A stretch of DNA of 64,000 nucleotides, from NCBI RefSeq assembly GCF_049801095.1, contig NZ_JBNAGH010000003.1:434001-498000 (forward strand). The letters are read 5' to 3'. Every line of letters starts with the position of its first letter. Within the stretch, counting starts at the first letter, position 1. This document shows positions 41,556 to 52,826 of this stretch, one piece after another. The notes under the pieces were generated by a model that searched no databases, was not told the origin of the DNA, and worked only from the letters and a program-made list of their open reading frames with translations. Origin of the DNA: Dinoroseobacter sp049801095 (GTDB lineage Bacteria; Pseudomonadota; Alphaproteobacteria; Rhodobacterales; Rhodobacteraceae). Made by a program: the position numbers and the translations under genes.

Positions 41556-42182
41556 TCAGATCCCGGACCGGGTCAGCGCGATCCGACAGGCCGCATCGCC
41601 ACAGGCGCAGCAGGTGGTTTCGCGGGCGCGGTAATCCGGGGCGACGAGGCGGCGGAACAGAGTTTCGAAGACCGCCACATGCCAAAAGCAGATCGCGCTT
41701 TGGGCATGCTCGCCGCGCACGATCGGATTGTCGGCGATCTCGACCAGGATCGGTTGGGGTGAGACGACCCGGAATTGACCGGAGCCCGCGAAGGTCCAGG
41801 CGTGTTTGGTGATCGATTTCAGCAAAAGCGCCGCGGCGGGGCGCGCGGGCAGCAGTTTCAAGAGCCAGACCACCGGCGTCGGGATGCGCCGGGCGATGAT
41901 GTAATTCGCCGTGGCCTCCCCCGCCGCCCAAGCCAGACGCGGCGCCGTCTCGGGGCGATCCCGCCGCAATGCCTGATGCAGGCGGGCCACAGGGCGTTCA
42001 TCGATCATGCCACTTTCGGGTGGGACATCGAACATCCCCGCCAGCGCCAGCATATGGGCGGCGAGCCTTGGGCCGCCCTCCTCCTCAAGCACGGCGAGGA
42101 GCTGATGGACCGCATTGGGCCCGATCCGCGCCTTGGTATCCGGCGGCGCCCAGTCCGCATGCAAGCGCGTATCAAGTGGCAT
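41556..42182 (-). CDS. bchJ: Bacteriochlorophyll 4-vinyl reductase-associated protein BchJ
   Basis: A 208-residue protein of the BchJ group, a V4R (4-vinyl reductase) domain protein. Markers are HQLLAVLEEEGGPRLAAHML, YIIARRIPTPVVWLLKLLPARPAAALLL, KHAWTFAGSGQF and the Cys-rich TTCCACGDAACRIAL at the C-terminus. BchJ was proposed to reduce the 8-vinyl group, but later work assigned that step to BciA/BciB and sees BchJ as an accessory carrier for protochlorophyllide intermediates. Its ATG overlaps the bchE stop (TGATG), so translation is coupled to bchE. The 30-bp repeat is at its 3' side. Confidence 0.88.
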   Translation of the reverse strand: MPLDTRLHADWAPPDTKARIGPNAVHQLLAVLEEEGGPRLAAHMLALAGMFDVPPESGMIDERPVARLHQALRRDRPETAPRLAWAAGEATANYIIARRIPTPVVWLLKLLPARPAAALLLKSITKHAWTFAGSGQFRVVSPQPILVEIADNPIVRGEHAQSAICFWHVAVFETLFRRLVAPDYRARETTCCACGDAACRIALTRSGI

Positions 42183-43825
42183 CACACATCTTCCATCTGT
42201 TGGGCTCCGCCCCCGCAGGCTTTGACCGGTGCGCGCGCCTCCTGCCCCTCGGGCAGTTTGAAGGACGTATCGAGCGCTTTGCGCCGGGCGCGGGCCTGGC
42301 TGGCGCGGTCGGCGGCGGCCTCCCAATCCTCCATCTGGGCCTTGGCGATCTTGCGGGTCCGGTCGAAGTTGAAGTTGACCGTGTCCTTGGATTGCGGGCC
42401 CCAGTAATTGGCCTTGCCGAGGTCGTAGAATTTCCGTTCAAACCCGGCCTTCAGGAACGCCTTGAGGCAGCCGAGCAGGTATTTCCGGCGATAGCCCGTG
42501 CCGCGCCACGGGTAGTGGAACAGCGCCTTTTGCATGTAGAATCGCCGGTAATTCTTCATGACGCCATCCAGCAACTCGCCGCGCGTCATCTGGTCCGGCG
42601 CCATGATCGGGGTCACGAAATTGTACTTCGAGAAGTCAAAGATCTCGACCTTGTCGCCCAGCTCCTGAAAAAGCGGCGTGAAGGGCCAGGGCGTGTACAT
42701 CGCCCAATTTGCCAGATCCGGCTGCCAATCCCAGGCCATCCGGTAAGTCTCTTCGAGGGTCTCCGGTGTCTCATTGTCGAGCCCGACGATGAACTGCGCC
42801 TCGACGAAGATGTCGGCCTCGCGCAGCAGGCGGATCGCCTCCTTGTTCTCAGAGACCTTGGTTTCCTTGTTGAACTGGTCGAGCTTGAGCTGGGCGGCGG
42901 CCTCGGTCCCGAGGCTCACATGGACGAGCCCTGCCTTGCGGTAGAGCGGGAGAAGCTCCTTGTCGCGCATGATGTCCGTGACGCGGGTGTTGATGCCCCA
43001 TTGGATTTTTTCAGGCAGGCCCCGGGCGATCAGTTCCTCGCAGAACTGGATGAACTTGCGGCGATTGATGGTGGGTTCCTCATCGGCGAGGATGAAGAAG
43101 CCAACGCCGTGGTCTTCGACCAGCCGCTCGATCTCATCCACGACTTTCAGGGGATCGCGCACGCGGTAGTCGCGCCAGAATTTCCATTGCGAGCAGAAGG
43201 AGCAGGTGAAAGGGCAGCCCCGCGCCATGTTGGGAATCGCGACCTTCACGCCGAGGGGCACATAGATGTATTTGTCCCATTCCAGCAGCGACCAGTCCGG
43301 ATCGATGCCATCGAGGTTCTTGACCGTGCTGGCAGCCTGAGTCGCGACGATCTGATCGCCTTCTCGAAAGGCGAGCCCCTTGATCTTGCGCTGATCCGCC
43401 GGCCAGCGCCCGTCATCGACGCAGCGCGCCAGCTCGGTCATGATCTCTTCGCCCTCGCCGCGCACGATCACGTCGACCTCGGGCGCCTCCGAAAGGACTT
43501 GTTTATACATGAAAGTCCCGTGGATCCCGCCGAGGACACGCAGGGCCTTCGGGCAGGCCTCCGACGCGATTTTCAGAACCTTTTCCGCCTCGTAGATCGC
43601 CGGTGTAATGGCCGTAGTCCCCACGATGTCGGGCTGCAATTCCGCCAGCCGGGTGCGCAGATCCGCCTCCGGCATGTCATTGGTCATCGCGTCGAGGAAA
43701 TGGATATCCTCATAGCCCGCAGCCTTCAGCGACCCGGCGAGATAGGCGACCCAGGCGGGCGGCCAGTTCCCCGCGATCTCGGCCCCGCCGGAATGGTAAT
43801 TGGGATGAACGAATACAATGCGCAT
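42182..43825 (-). CDS. bchE: Mg-protoporphyrin IX monomethyl ester anaerobic cyclase BchE
   Basis: BchE forms the fifth (E) ring of bacteriochlorophyll without oxygen, using water as oxygen source. The 547-residue enzyme has an N-terminal cobalamin-binding region (VFVHPNYHSGGAEIAGNWPP) and a radical-SAM domain with ARGCPFTCSFCSQW (C204, C208, C211). The C-terminal ends with KACGGGAQQMED. The ATG at 43825 has GGAGGG at a proper distance, better than GTG 12 bases upstream. bchJ is translationally coupled downstream. Overlapping FnrL-like and PpsR-like sites lie upstream. No other photosynthesis genes are in the window. Confidence 0.95.
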   Translation of the reverse strand: MRIVFVHPNYHSGGAEIAGNWPPAWVAYLAGSLKAAGYEDIHFLDAMTNDMPEADLRTRLAELQPDIVGTTAITPAIYEAEKVLKIASEACPKALRVLGGIHGTFMYKQVLSEAPEVDVIVRGEGEEIMTELARCVDDGRWPADQRKIKGLAFREGDQIVATQAASTVKNLDGIDPDWSLLEWDKYIYVPLGVKVAIPNMARGCPFTCSFCSQWKFWRDYRVRDPLKVVDEIERLVEDHGVGFFILADEEPTINRRKFIQFCEELIARGLPEKIQWGINTRVTDIMRDKELLPLYRKAGLVHVSLGTEAAAQLKLDQFNKETKVSENKEAIRLLREADIFVEAQFIVGLDNETPETLEETYRMAWDWQPDLANWAMYTPWPFTPLFQELGDKVEIFDFSKYNFVTPIMAPDQMTRGELLDGVMKNYRRFYMQKALFHYPWRGTGYRRKYLLGCLKAFLKAGFERKFYDLGKANYWGPQSKDTVNFNFDRTRKIAKAQMEDWEAAADRASQARARRKALDTSFKLPEGQEARAPVKACGGGAQQMEDV

Positions 43826-43853
43826 GAGACCCTCCACTGCCTTTCGCGGAGGG

Positions 43854-43891
43854 TGACATTATTTATGTCAACTTTCCTTGACACACATCAA
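43854..43891 (-). promoter_or_regulatory. Overlapping FnrL-like and PpsR-like sites upstream of bchE
   Basis: Three symmetric sequences overlap in 38 bp. TGACATTATTTATGTCA (43854-43870) is a perfect 6-5-6 palindrome. TGTCAACTTTCCTTGACA (43866-43883) fits the PpsR/CrtJ consensus TGT-N12-ACA. TTGACACACATCAA (43878-43891) matches the FNR/FnrL consensus TTGAT-N4-ATCAA at 9 of 10 positions. In purple bacteria PpsR represses and FnrL activates bchE according to oxygen, so these sites are expected. Confidence 0.7.
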
Positions 43892-43916
43892 CGCCAGCAC
43901 AGGAATGGCGGCGCGC

Positions 43917-44126
43917 TCAGTCCGTCGGCGCCAGATGGTCGAAATCGGTGGAGATCTGGTGGTTCTCCAGCTGCCGGTTGAGCGATCCGGAATTTGTCGT
44001 CGCCGCCGGGCCCAGCACAGCCACCACGGCAATCGCCAGCCCCACCAGCGCTGCGGTCAGGACCACCCAATCGACGGTGACGGCGCCGTCCTCTGTGCGA
44101 AGAAACGCGATGATCCGTTCAGCCAT
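43917..44126 (-). CDS. Flp/Fap-type pilin-like protein
   Basis: A 69-residue protein resembling type IVb (Flp) pilins: a short basic leader MAERIIAFLRTEDG, then AVTVDWVVLTAALVGLAIAVVAVLG, the hydrophobic helix with a conserved acidic residue five positions in, and a soluble tail LNRQLENHQISTDFDHLAPTD. Prepilin peptidase cleavage would be after the Gly (DG/AVTVDW). Tad pilus genes are not in the window, so it is isolated. It lies upstream of bchE on the same strand with 91 bp between. Confidence 0.78.
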   Translation of the reverse strand: MAERIIAFLRTEDGAVTVDWVVLTAALVGLAIAVVAVLGPAATTNSGSLNRQLENHQISTDFDHLAPTD

Positions 44127-44280
44127 GGGTTCTGTCGTCCTCTATCACGCGATCCGGGGGCGCGGGGCCCACCGTTGAAAGAGAATCCAATCACAGGAAT
44201 CTGACGAGATTAAGGACAGCCCGTCGACGGCCAATTCCGGGACACAGCAGGTTTGACCGGATTCGCATTTTGCCTTAAAA

Positions 44281-44288
44281 TTAACCAT
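44281..44288. promoter_or_regulatory. CtrA half-site-like sequence upstream of the second VPLPA gene
   Basis: TTAACCAT at 44281-44288, with another TTAA at 44275, matches the CtrA half-site reported in Rhodobacterales. It lies 29 bp before the ATG at 44317. CtrA control of surface and pilus genes is common in this order, but a single half-site is weak support. Confidence 0.3.
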
Positions 44289-44316
44289 TATTAGGCGTTC
44301 AAAGTGTCAGGACTTT

Positions 44317-44979
44317 ATGATGCAAAAGCTTTTGGCGGCCAGCACGGCCCTTTTCCTCGCGACCTCCGCGGCGCATGCGACGAGTGTTTCCCTCACCTTC
44401 GACGGCGATGCCTGTGCGGACGGCCTCTGCAATGCCGACAGAGAGGCGATCAGTCAGGATTACGGAGATATCGCGGGCGAGGTCGAGGTGACCTATGATG
44501 CCGCCCAATCCGTGAACGGTCTCCAACCCTGGATCTATTGGAATCTGGGATATGAAGAACTGGTCGATGCGGCCTATGGCAATGCTGGCGGAGGGGGCGG
44601 GACGCTCCTGATCACGCCGCTGGACGGGTTCGAGGTGTCGCTGGTGAAGATGGACATCGCGCCATTCTCCAACACGGCGCAAACCACGGGCGTCACGGTC
44701 ACCGAAGTTGGCGGCGCGACGGAGACGGCTCTGGCGGTCGACATTCTGAGCGTTGTCCAGGCCACCGAGGTCGATCTGTCCGCCTTTGGCCCGAGCGAGG
44801 ATGGCTACCTGATCACCATCGCACCGGAGTTTTTCAACTCGGGCGTGGACAACATCATGTTTGACGTCACGCCGATCGACACCACTCCGGCGCCGGTGCC
44901 CCTCCCTCCGAGCGCGCTGATGATGCTGGCCGGTGTCGCGGGTCTGGGCGGATTGGCCCGGCGGCGCCGCAAGAGCTGA
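44317..44979 (+). CDS. VPLPA-CTERM sorting domain protein (second copy)
   Basis: A 220-residue exported protein. A signal peptide (MMQKLLAASTALFLATSAAHA) leads into an acidic beta-rich domain (SLTFDGDACADGLCNADREA, with a probable disulfide), ending with the sorting signal VPLPPSALMMLAGVAGLGG and RRRRKS. This is a PEP-CTERM-like signal for an exosortase. Function of the domain is unknown. It differs from the first copy at 29084 and is not a recent duplicate. A terminator follows at 45011. Confidence 0.88.
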   Translation: MMQKLLAASTALFLATSAAHATSVSLTFDGDACADGLCNADREAISQDYGDIAGEVEVTYDAAQSVNGLQPWIYWNLGYEELVDAAYGNAGGGGGTLLITPLDGFEVSLVKMDIAPFSNTAQTTGVTVTEVGGATETALAVDILSVVQATEVDLSAFGPSEDGYLITIAPEFFNSGVDNIMFDVTPIDTTPAPVPLPPSALMMLAGVAGLGGLARRRRKS

Positions 44980-45010
44980 GCCCGGCCCAGAGGCCGACCA
45001 CGACATAGGG

Positions 45011-45037
45011 GCGCGCTTCGATCGGAGCGCGTCTTTT
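45011..45037 (+). terminator. Intrinsic terminator after the second VPLPA gene
   Basis: GCGCGCT (45011-45017) pairs with AGCGCGT (45026-45032), with one terminal G-T pair and an 8-base loop, followed by CTTTTG. It lies 31 bp past the stop codon and separates the gene from carB. Confidence 0.65.
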
Positions 45038-45158
45038 GCATTGGGGCCGTCCGTCACGCTGCGAACGGCTTCCAAAGTCGTATGCCATGTCGCACGCTCT
45101 TGCGCCCGGACAGCCCCCATGTATAACGCCGACAATTTGCGCCACTGGAGTCTGCCCG

Positions 45159-48452
<3,294 letters not shown>

Positions 48453-48539
48453 TCCGGGACCGGCGCGGGCGCCCGTGAGGGGCGCCATGGAAGCGCCGCA
48501 TTCCCCCGCCATAGAGGGCGCGCAATCGCGAGGGCGCCC

Positions 48540-49232
48540 ATGGCATCGGATATTCAGTTCGCGTCCGCCCCGTCGTCCTTGGCGACGGGGCTCTTTGATC
48601 AGATCCCTTTGCATGGGATTTTGCTCATCCTCGGCGCGCTCCTTCTCACACTGTTCGTTCGGAAGGCGCGCCCGCGCAAAACGCGCCGAACGCGGACAGA
48701 TCGCGCCCGCACCGCGACCTCTTCCGCCCCGCCCACAGGCGGCTGGCACATGCAGCAAGCCGATGCCCTGACCCGCGTTGCGATCCGCCCCCAGCCGCTC
48801 CTCAACCGAAGCGAAGCCGCGCTGCAGGACATGATCCGCGACTGGCTGGCAAGTCGGGATCTGCCGCCCCTGTCGCTCCATGCGCAGGTCTCCATGGGCG
48901 AGATCTTTCGCGTCACGACAAGCGGCGCCGCCGGACGCGCCGGGCACAGCGCCTATAACTCCAAACGCGTGGATTTCCTGCTCGTCGGGGCAGATATGAT
49001 GCCACGGGCCGGGATCGAATATCAGGGCAGCGGCCATTTCCAGAAGGACGCCGTGCTCCGCGACGCGATCAAGCGCGAGGTGTTCCGCAAAGCCGGGATC
49101 CCCTTTCTGGAGATCCGGGCGAAATCCACACGGGCGCAGGTCTACCGTGTGCTTGACCGGGGCTTCGGCTTGCCGCCAACTGACACTGTCGAGACCGAGG
49201 TGGCGTCGACCGCCGCGCCGGTCTCACCCTGA
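48540..49232 (+). CDS. DUF2726 protein with intact nuclease-like core
   Basis: A 230-residue membrane-anchored protein: one hydrophobic helix (about 25-40, LHGILLILGALLLTLFV), a basic linker rich in Arg/Thr, then a DUF2726-type domain. The core reads KRVDFLLV, then PRAGIEYQGSGHFQKDAVLRDAIKRE, giving a D...E-X-Q...H...K order similar to PD-(D/E)XK-type folds. The C-terminal AGIPFLEIRAKSTRAQVYRVLD is typical. Biochemical activity is unproven. It follows carB on the same strand with an 87-bp gap. A diverged paralogue lies at 50326. Confidence 0.72.
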   Translation: MASDIQFASAPSSLATGLFDQIPLHGILLILGALLLTLFVRKARPRKTRRTRTDRARTATSSAPPTGGWHMQQADALTRVAIRPQPLLNRSEAALQDMIRDWLASRDLPPLSLHAQVSMGEIFRVTTSGAAGRAGHSAYNSKRVDFLLVGADMMPRAGIEYQGSGHFQKDAVLRDAIKREVFRKAGIPFLEIRAKSTRAQVYRVLDRGFGLPPTDTVETEVASTAAPVSP

Positions 49233-49260
49233 CCCCATCGCCGCTCTGTCGGAGGACCCC

Positions 49261-49341
49261 ATGCTGCGCTTGCTCACCGCCCTGACTGCCCTGACCTTGC
49301 TCGCCGCCTGCGGGGGCGTGCCGCTGGTGCCGCTGATCTGA
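49261..49341 (+). CDS. 26-residue putative micro-lipoprotein
   Basis: A tiny frame: MLRLLTALTALTLLAACGG, then VPLVPLI and stop. It has a complete lipoprotein signal (basic start, hydrophobic core, lipobox LLAAC) and a ten-residue tail after the Cys. A strong GGAGG lies 7 bases before the ATG. If made it would give a lipid-anchored peptide of eight to ten residues. Similar micro-lipoproteins are seen in related genomes, but no function is known. Confidence 0.55.
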   Translation: MLRLLTALTALTLLAACGGVPLVPLI

Positions 49342-49345
49342 TAGC

Positions 49346-49372
49346 AAAAGGGGCGCGACCTCTGCCGCGCCC
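49346..49372 (-). terminator. Intrinsic terminator of the coiled-coil gene
   Basis: GGGCGCG (49351-49357) pairs with CGCGCCC (49366-49372) over an 8-base loop. On the minus strand the stem is followed by CTTTTG, fitting termination of the convergent minus-strand gene that ends at 49402. Confidence 0.6.
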
Positions 49373-49401
49373 GCTTGTGCTGGACAGCAGGAGAGCAGCG
49401 C

Positions 49402-50154
49402 TCAGCGCAGCTCAGTCCATTTCGAGATCCGCGGGCGACCACCGCCATGGGGTGCGGATTCCAGCACGTAATTTGCTCCCGGCGGCACTGTCGCCGTCAC
49501 GAAACAGGCCTTGTCCCACTTGTCATTGTTGTTCTTGGTCTCGGCCACGGTCATCCCATTGACCTTGATCCGCGCGTGACAGCGGTTCGACTCCGCCACG
49601 TTGATCGTGGCCGCCACGACAATCGGGTAATCCTTGTCGTTGCTCTGGGTCCGCCCGACACCGCGCTGCGCGACCCCGAACTCCTCCCAACCACGCCCGG
49701 TGATCTTGCCCAGCGCGCGCTCTGCGGCGGCAATCTGCGTCTTCAGGGCCCGCAGCTCACCGGCCTCTGACCCGCCCGCCTCGCGGATCTCGGCCCGCAG
49801 CTCCCGCGCTTCGCTCGCCAATTCGCCGCTGGTCTTGCGCTCACTCGTCTGGATCGCCCGCGAGATCTTGCCATCCACGCCGTCGAGCGAGGTCTGCAGC
49901 CGCGTGTCGGCCCGCTCCAGCGCGGTGATATCCCGCTCGACCGCGCTCAGCCGCATCTGCAGATCTGCGATATCCGTCCGGGTCTCCTCGGCGCAGATCA
50001 GAAGCGCCTCGAGCTTGCGGCTATCGGAGGCATTCGCTCCGAGGAAGTTCAGCTTGCGCTGGCACTCCGCCGCCGCAGCCTCGCCAGGCAGAAGGCTCAA
50101 TCCCGCTGCCAGAAAAGCAGCTGCGGGCAGAAGAGAACGGCAGAACAACAACAT
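49402..50154 (-). CDS. Exported coiled-coil protein of unknown function
   Basis: A 250-residue protein with a signal peptide (MLLFCRSLLPAAAFLAAGL, ending near EAAAAE). Residues 40-145 form a charged, heptad-like coiled coil (LQMRLSAVERDITALERADT, EARELRAEIREAGGSEAGEL). The last 80 residues are a beta-rich domain with TINVAESNRCHARIKVNGM and ACFVTATVPPGANYVLESAP that looks like a ligand- or surface-binding fold. I do not recognise the family. The ATG at 50154 has GGAG nearby. It is divergent from the second DUF2726 gene. Confidence 0.72.
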   Translation of the reverse strand: MLLFCRSLLPAAAFLAAGLSLLPGEAAAAECQRKLNFLGANASDSRKLEALLICAEETRTDIADLQMRLSAVERDITALERADTRLQTSLDGVDGKISRAIQTSERKTSGELASEARELRAEIREAGGSEAGELRALKTQIAAAERALGKITGRGWEEFGVAQRGVGRTQSNDKDYPIVVAATINVAESNRCHARIKVNGMTVAETKNNNDKWDKACFVTATVPPGANYVLESAPHGGGRPRISKWTELR

Positions 50155-50325
50155 GGGACACTCCATTTGATCAAGATTGGCCCCTTGTCCCGCTGCGAGC
50201 GTTACCGCTGCGTCATCACCGCATCGGGTGCGCACGCGATCAATCGCACCAAACCCGCCCGGCCTGTGCCACAAACACGCCGAATTGCCGTGGGATACCG
50301 GATCCATGACACGGATCGTTGCCCC

Positions 50326-51171
50326 ATGACCCCCGGGATTGCCACCGCCCCTGCCCAGGCCCCTGCCCAGCCGGACATCCTCTCCGTGCTGGTCCTGTTC
50401 GTGGCGATCGTCCTCTTCGGCTTGCTCGTCGTGGGCGGGATCTGGGTGCTTGCGAAACTCTCCGAGAAGATGGGCTGGTCCAAGCGGCGCAGACGGCGGG
50501 CGCATATCCCGCGCGGGGCACGAACACGGGCGCCGTCCAAGGCGGTGAGCTTTGCGCGCCAGGCCGAGCGGCTCGACCAGTTGCAAGTGGCGCCGCGTGC
50601 CCTGCCAATGGTGGGTGATCCGCAGATCCGCGACATGCTGCAATCCTGGGCCGTTGCGCGCGGCGCGCCGGATCTGCGGGTGATTGCGCATGTGGATCTG
50701 GCAGCGCTCTTTGCAGTGACCTCGACCGGCGACGCGGGCCGCGCCGCAACGGAGGTGCTGCGCGGCCACAAGGTGGACTATGTGCTGGCCGAACCCGGCG
50801 GCATGCCCGTCGCAGGCCTGATGCAGACCGATGCCGAGGACATCCATACGGCGACACTTCTGCGCGAAACCGTCTTGCGGGAGCTTTTCCGCAAGGGCGC
50901 GCTGCCCCTTGTGGAGCTCCCCCCCGAGGCCACGTCGGTCGAGGTACACAGATCTCTCGACGCGGCCTTCGACCTGCTGCCGGATGCGGAGCAAACGGAG
51001 CAGAGCGCCCCCCAGGCGTCCCCCATGCCGCAAGCAGTGCCAGATGCGGTCGCGCCCCAGATCGCGGAGGCCCCGGGCTTCGCCCCGATGCAGCGTCCTA
51101 CGGGCCCAAGGGTCGAGGCGCCCCTGCCACCGATGCCCCGTCCGGGGCGTCGCCGTCGGGGGGAGCGCTAG
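50326..51171 (+). CDS. DUF2726 paralogue with degenerate core
   Basis: A 281-residue protein aligned with the one at 48540. Shared parts are the hydrophobic helix (about 20-40), the basic linker, LRVIAHVDLAALFAVTSTGDAG (compare SLHAQVSMGEIFRVTTSGAAG), KVDYVLAEPGGMPVAGL, and LLRETVLRELFRKGALPLVEL. The GIEYQGSGH stretch is replaced by GLMQTDAED and the conserved RDAIK by RETVL, so nuclease-like residues are lost. A Pro-rich C-terminal tail of about 70 residues is added. The start at ATG 50326 was chosen because upstream frame is low-complexity. Confidence 0.68.
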   Translation: MTPGIATAPAQAPAQPDILSVLVLFVAIVLFGLLVVGGIWVLAKLSEKMGWSKRRRRRAHIPRGARTRAPSKAVSFARQAERLDQLQVAPRALPMVGDPQIRDMLQSWAVARGAPDLRVIAHVDLAALFAVTSTGDAGRAATEVLRGHKVDYVLAEPGGMPVAGLMQTDAEDIHTATLLRETVLRELFRKGALPLVELPPEATSVEVHRSLDAAFDLLPDAEQTEQSAPQASPMPQAVPDAVAPQIAEAPGFAPMQRPTGPRVEAPLPPMPRPGRRRRGER

Positions 51172-51300
51172 GGGCCGAGCCCGCCCCCAAGGGCTCTGCA
51201 CGCGCCCAGCAATAGGCCAGGACGGGCCGGATCAACACAGCCGCGCACGGACACCGCGCCGCCCCTTGCCGGGCCCGGCCGCCCCGCGTTATGCCAGCCC

Positions 51301-51891
51301 ATGGCCAAGCTCTACTTTCACTACTCGACCATGAATGCGGGCAAATCGACTGCCCTGCTTCAAGCCTCGCACAACTATATCGAGCGCGGGATGCAGACCC
51401 ATCTGATGACCGCACGTTTCGACAACCGCGCGGGCGAAGGCCAGATCGGAAGCCGCATCGGCCTCTCTGCCCCGGCGGATACCTTTGCGCCGACCACCAA
51501 CCTCTTTGACGCGCTGACGCTCCGCCTCAAAGGCGGCCCTTGCGCCTGCGTTTTCGTGGATGAGGCGCAATTCCTCACCGAAGAACAGGTTTGGCAACTG
51601 GCCCGCGCCGTGGATGACCTCGGTGTGCCGGTGATGTGCTACGGTCTGCGGGTGGATTTTCGCGGCCAGCTCTTCCCGGGCTCTGCCACTCTGCTCGCAC
51701 TGGCCGATGAGATGCGCGAGGTACGCACGATCTGCCATTGCGGGCGCAAGGCGACCATGGTGATCCGGCAGGGCCCCGATGGGCGGCCTCTCCGGGATGG
51801 CGATCAGGTACAGATCGGCGGGAACGAAACCTATGTCTCGCTCTGCCGCCGCCATTGGCGCGAGGCGATGGGCGATCACGACCCGGGCTAG
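51301..51891 (+). CDS. tdk: Thymidine kinase
   Basis: A type II (TK1-like) thymidine kinase of 196 residues that salvages thymidine. Walker A FHYSTMNAGKST at about 6-17, CVFVDEAQFLTEEQV (Walker B and catalytic Glu) near 80, the lasso region with CHCGRKA, and the zinc Cys pair completed by YVSLCRRHW. It lies in an apparently monocistronic unit on the plus strand. Its TAG stop overlaps the convergent DUF4239 gene in a shared CTAG. Confidence 0.95.
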   Translation: MAKLYFHYSTMNAGKSTALLQASHNYIERGMQTHLMTARFDNRAGEGQIGSRIGLSAPADTFAPTTNLFDALTLRLKGGPCACVFVDEAQFLTEEQVWQLARAVDDLGVPVMCYGLRVDFRGQLFPGSATLLALADEMREVRTICHCGRKATMVIRQGPDGRPLRDGDQVQIGGNETYVSLCRRHWREAMGDHDPG

Positions 51892-52724
51892 CGCAGGGCC
51901 TGCTCCATATCGAACAGGGTCACGAAGAGAGGCGATTGGTCCGTGGTGACCAACCCGCCCGAGCTGCGCTGGACATCGACAATCGTGATCATCACCACGA
52001 AGAGGAAGCCCGAGAACATGAAGGTGCGCCAGGATAGCGCGCGCGCATGCATCCCCGATCGGTTGCCCAACAGAAAGAGCGAGGCGAGGGCTGCGGCCAG
52101 CACCATGCCCTGGGTGATATCGGCCACCGGAACCGCGAAGGTCTGCATCCGGTAAAGATGGGCATCCAGCGCCTCGTTCACCGCGCCGCTCACAAAGGTC
52201 GCGATCGGGCGCGGCACAGGATCCGCCGTCGCCTCGAGCGTGATCGGCCACAGCACCGCTTGCGCGCTCAGCGTGGTCTCAAGGAAGGCGCGCACCCCGG
52301 CGGCATCATGCATCTTGCTGGCCGGCGGCACGATCCGCGTCTCGGTATAGGCGTAGAGCGCTTCCTTCAGCTCGGTCCGGCCCGGCTCCGCCAGGTAATC
52401 CGCGCGCAGGAACGCGGTTCCGAGGGCTGCGGCTTCATCAATCACGGCGAGCTTGCGGGTCTGAGCGAGCGACAGGGCATTGCCAAAGCTGAAGGCCAGC
52501 AGAAGACCGAGAATGCCAAGAATGGCGCCGAGCGAGGTCTCTCCGGTGACCTTGTCGACCTCCTTGCCCGCAGCCAGCGTCCGCTCCCGCTGCCGACGTC
52601 CCAGCGCGTGGCCCACCACCGCAGCCGTTGGTAGAAGGACGATGAGGAGGAAGACAACACCCCCCACACCCATGATCGGCAAATGCATATCCTCATAGAC
52701 CGCCGCGGCCGTTAATACGTCCAT
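51888..52724 (-). CDS. DUF4239-like (bestrophin-like) membrane protein
   Basis: A 278-residue membrane protein with two N-terminal helices (about 18-40 VGGVVFLLIVLLPTAAVVGHAL and 65-82 AILGILGLLLAFSFGNAL), a long acidic helical domain and two C-terminal helices (DITQGMVLAAALASLFLLGN, FMFSGFLFVVMITIVDVQ). GRRQRERTLAAGKEVDKVTGE and LGILGLLLAFSFGNA resemble the DUF4239 layout. The function is unknown; channel activity is only suggested by the bestrophin-like resemblance. It overlaps the thymidine kinase gene by 4 nt at the stops. Confidence 0.8.
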   Translation of the reverse strand: MDVLTAAAVYEDMHLPIMGVGGVVFLLIVLLPTAAVVGHALGRRQRERTLAAGKEVDKVTGETSLGAILGILGLLLAFSFGNALSLAQTRKLAVIDEAAALGTAFLRADYLAEPGRTELKEALYAYTETRIVPPASKMHDAAGVRAFLETTLSAQAVLWPITLEATADPVPRPIATFVSGAVNEALDAHLYRMQTFAVPVADITQGMVLAAALASLFLLGNRSGMHARALSWRTFMFSGFLFVVMITIVDVQRSSGGLVTTDQSPLFVTLFDMEQALR

Positions 52725-52826
52725 ATCAATGTCTTTCCACGTGTTCCTCGGACGGTACTTTACGGGGGGCCGGGCGCAAAAAGAAAGTTTTGATTTGGCG
52801 CGGCGCCTGAGGCGCCCCGACTGGGA

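Noticed and set aside
41524..41931. Alternative minus-strand frame within bchJ
   Set aside because: Arg/Pro-rich shadow; the frame at 41556-42182 carries the V4R-type motifs and overlaps the bchE stop.
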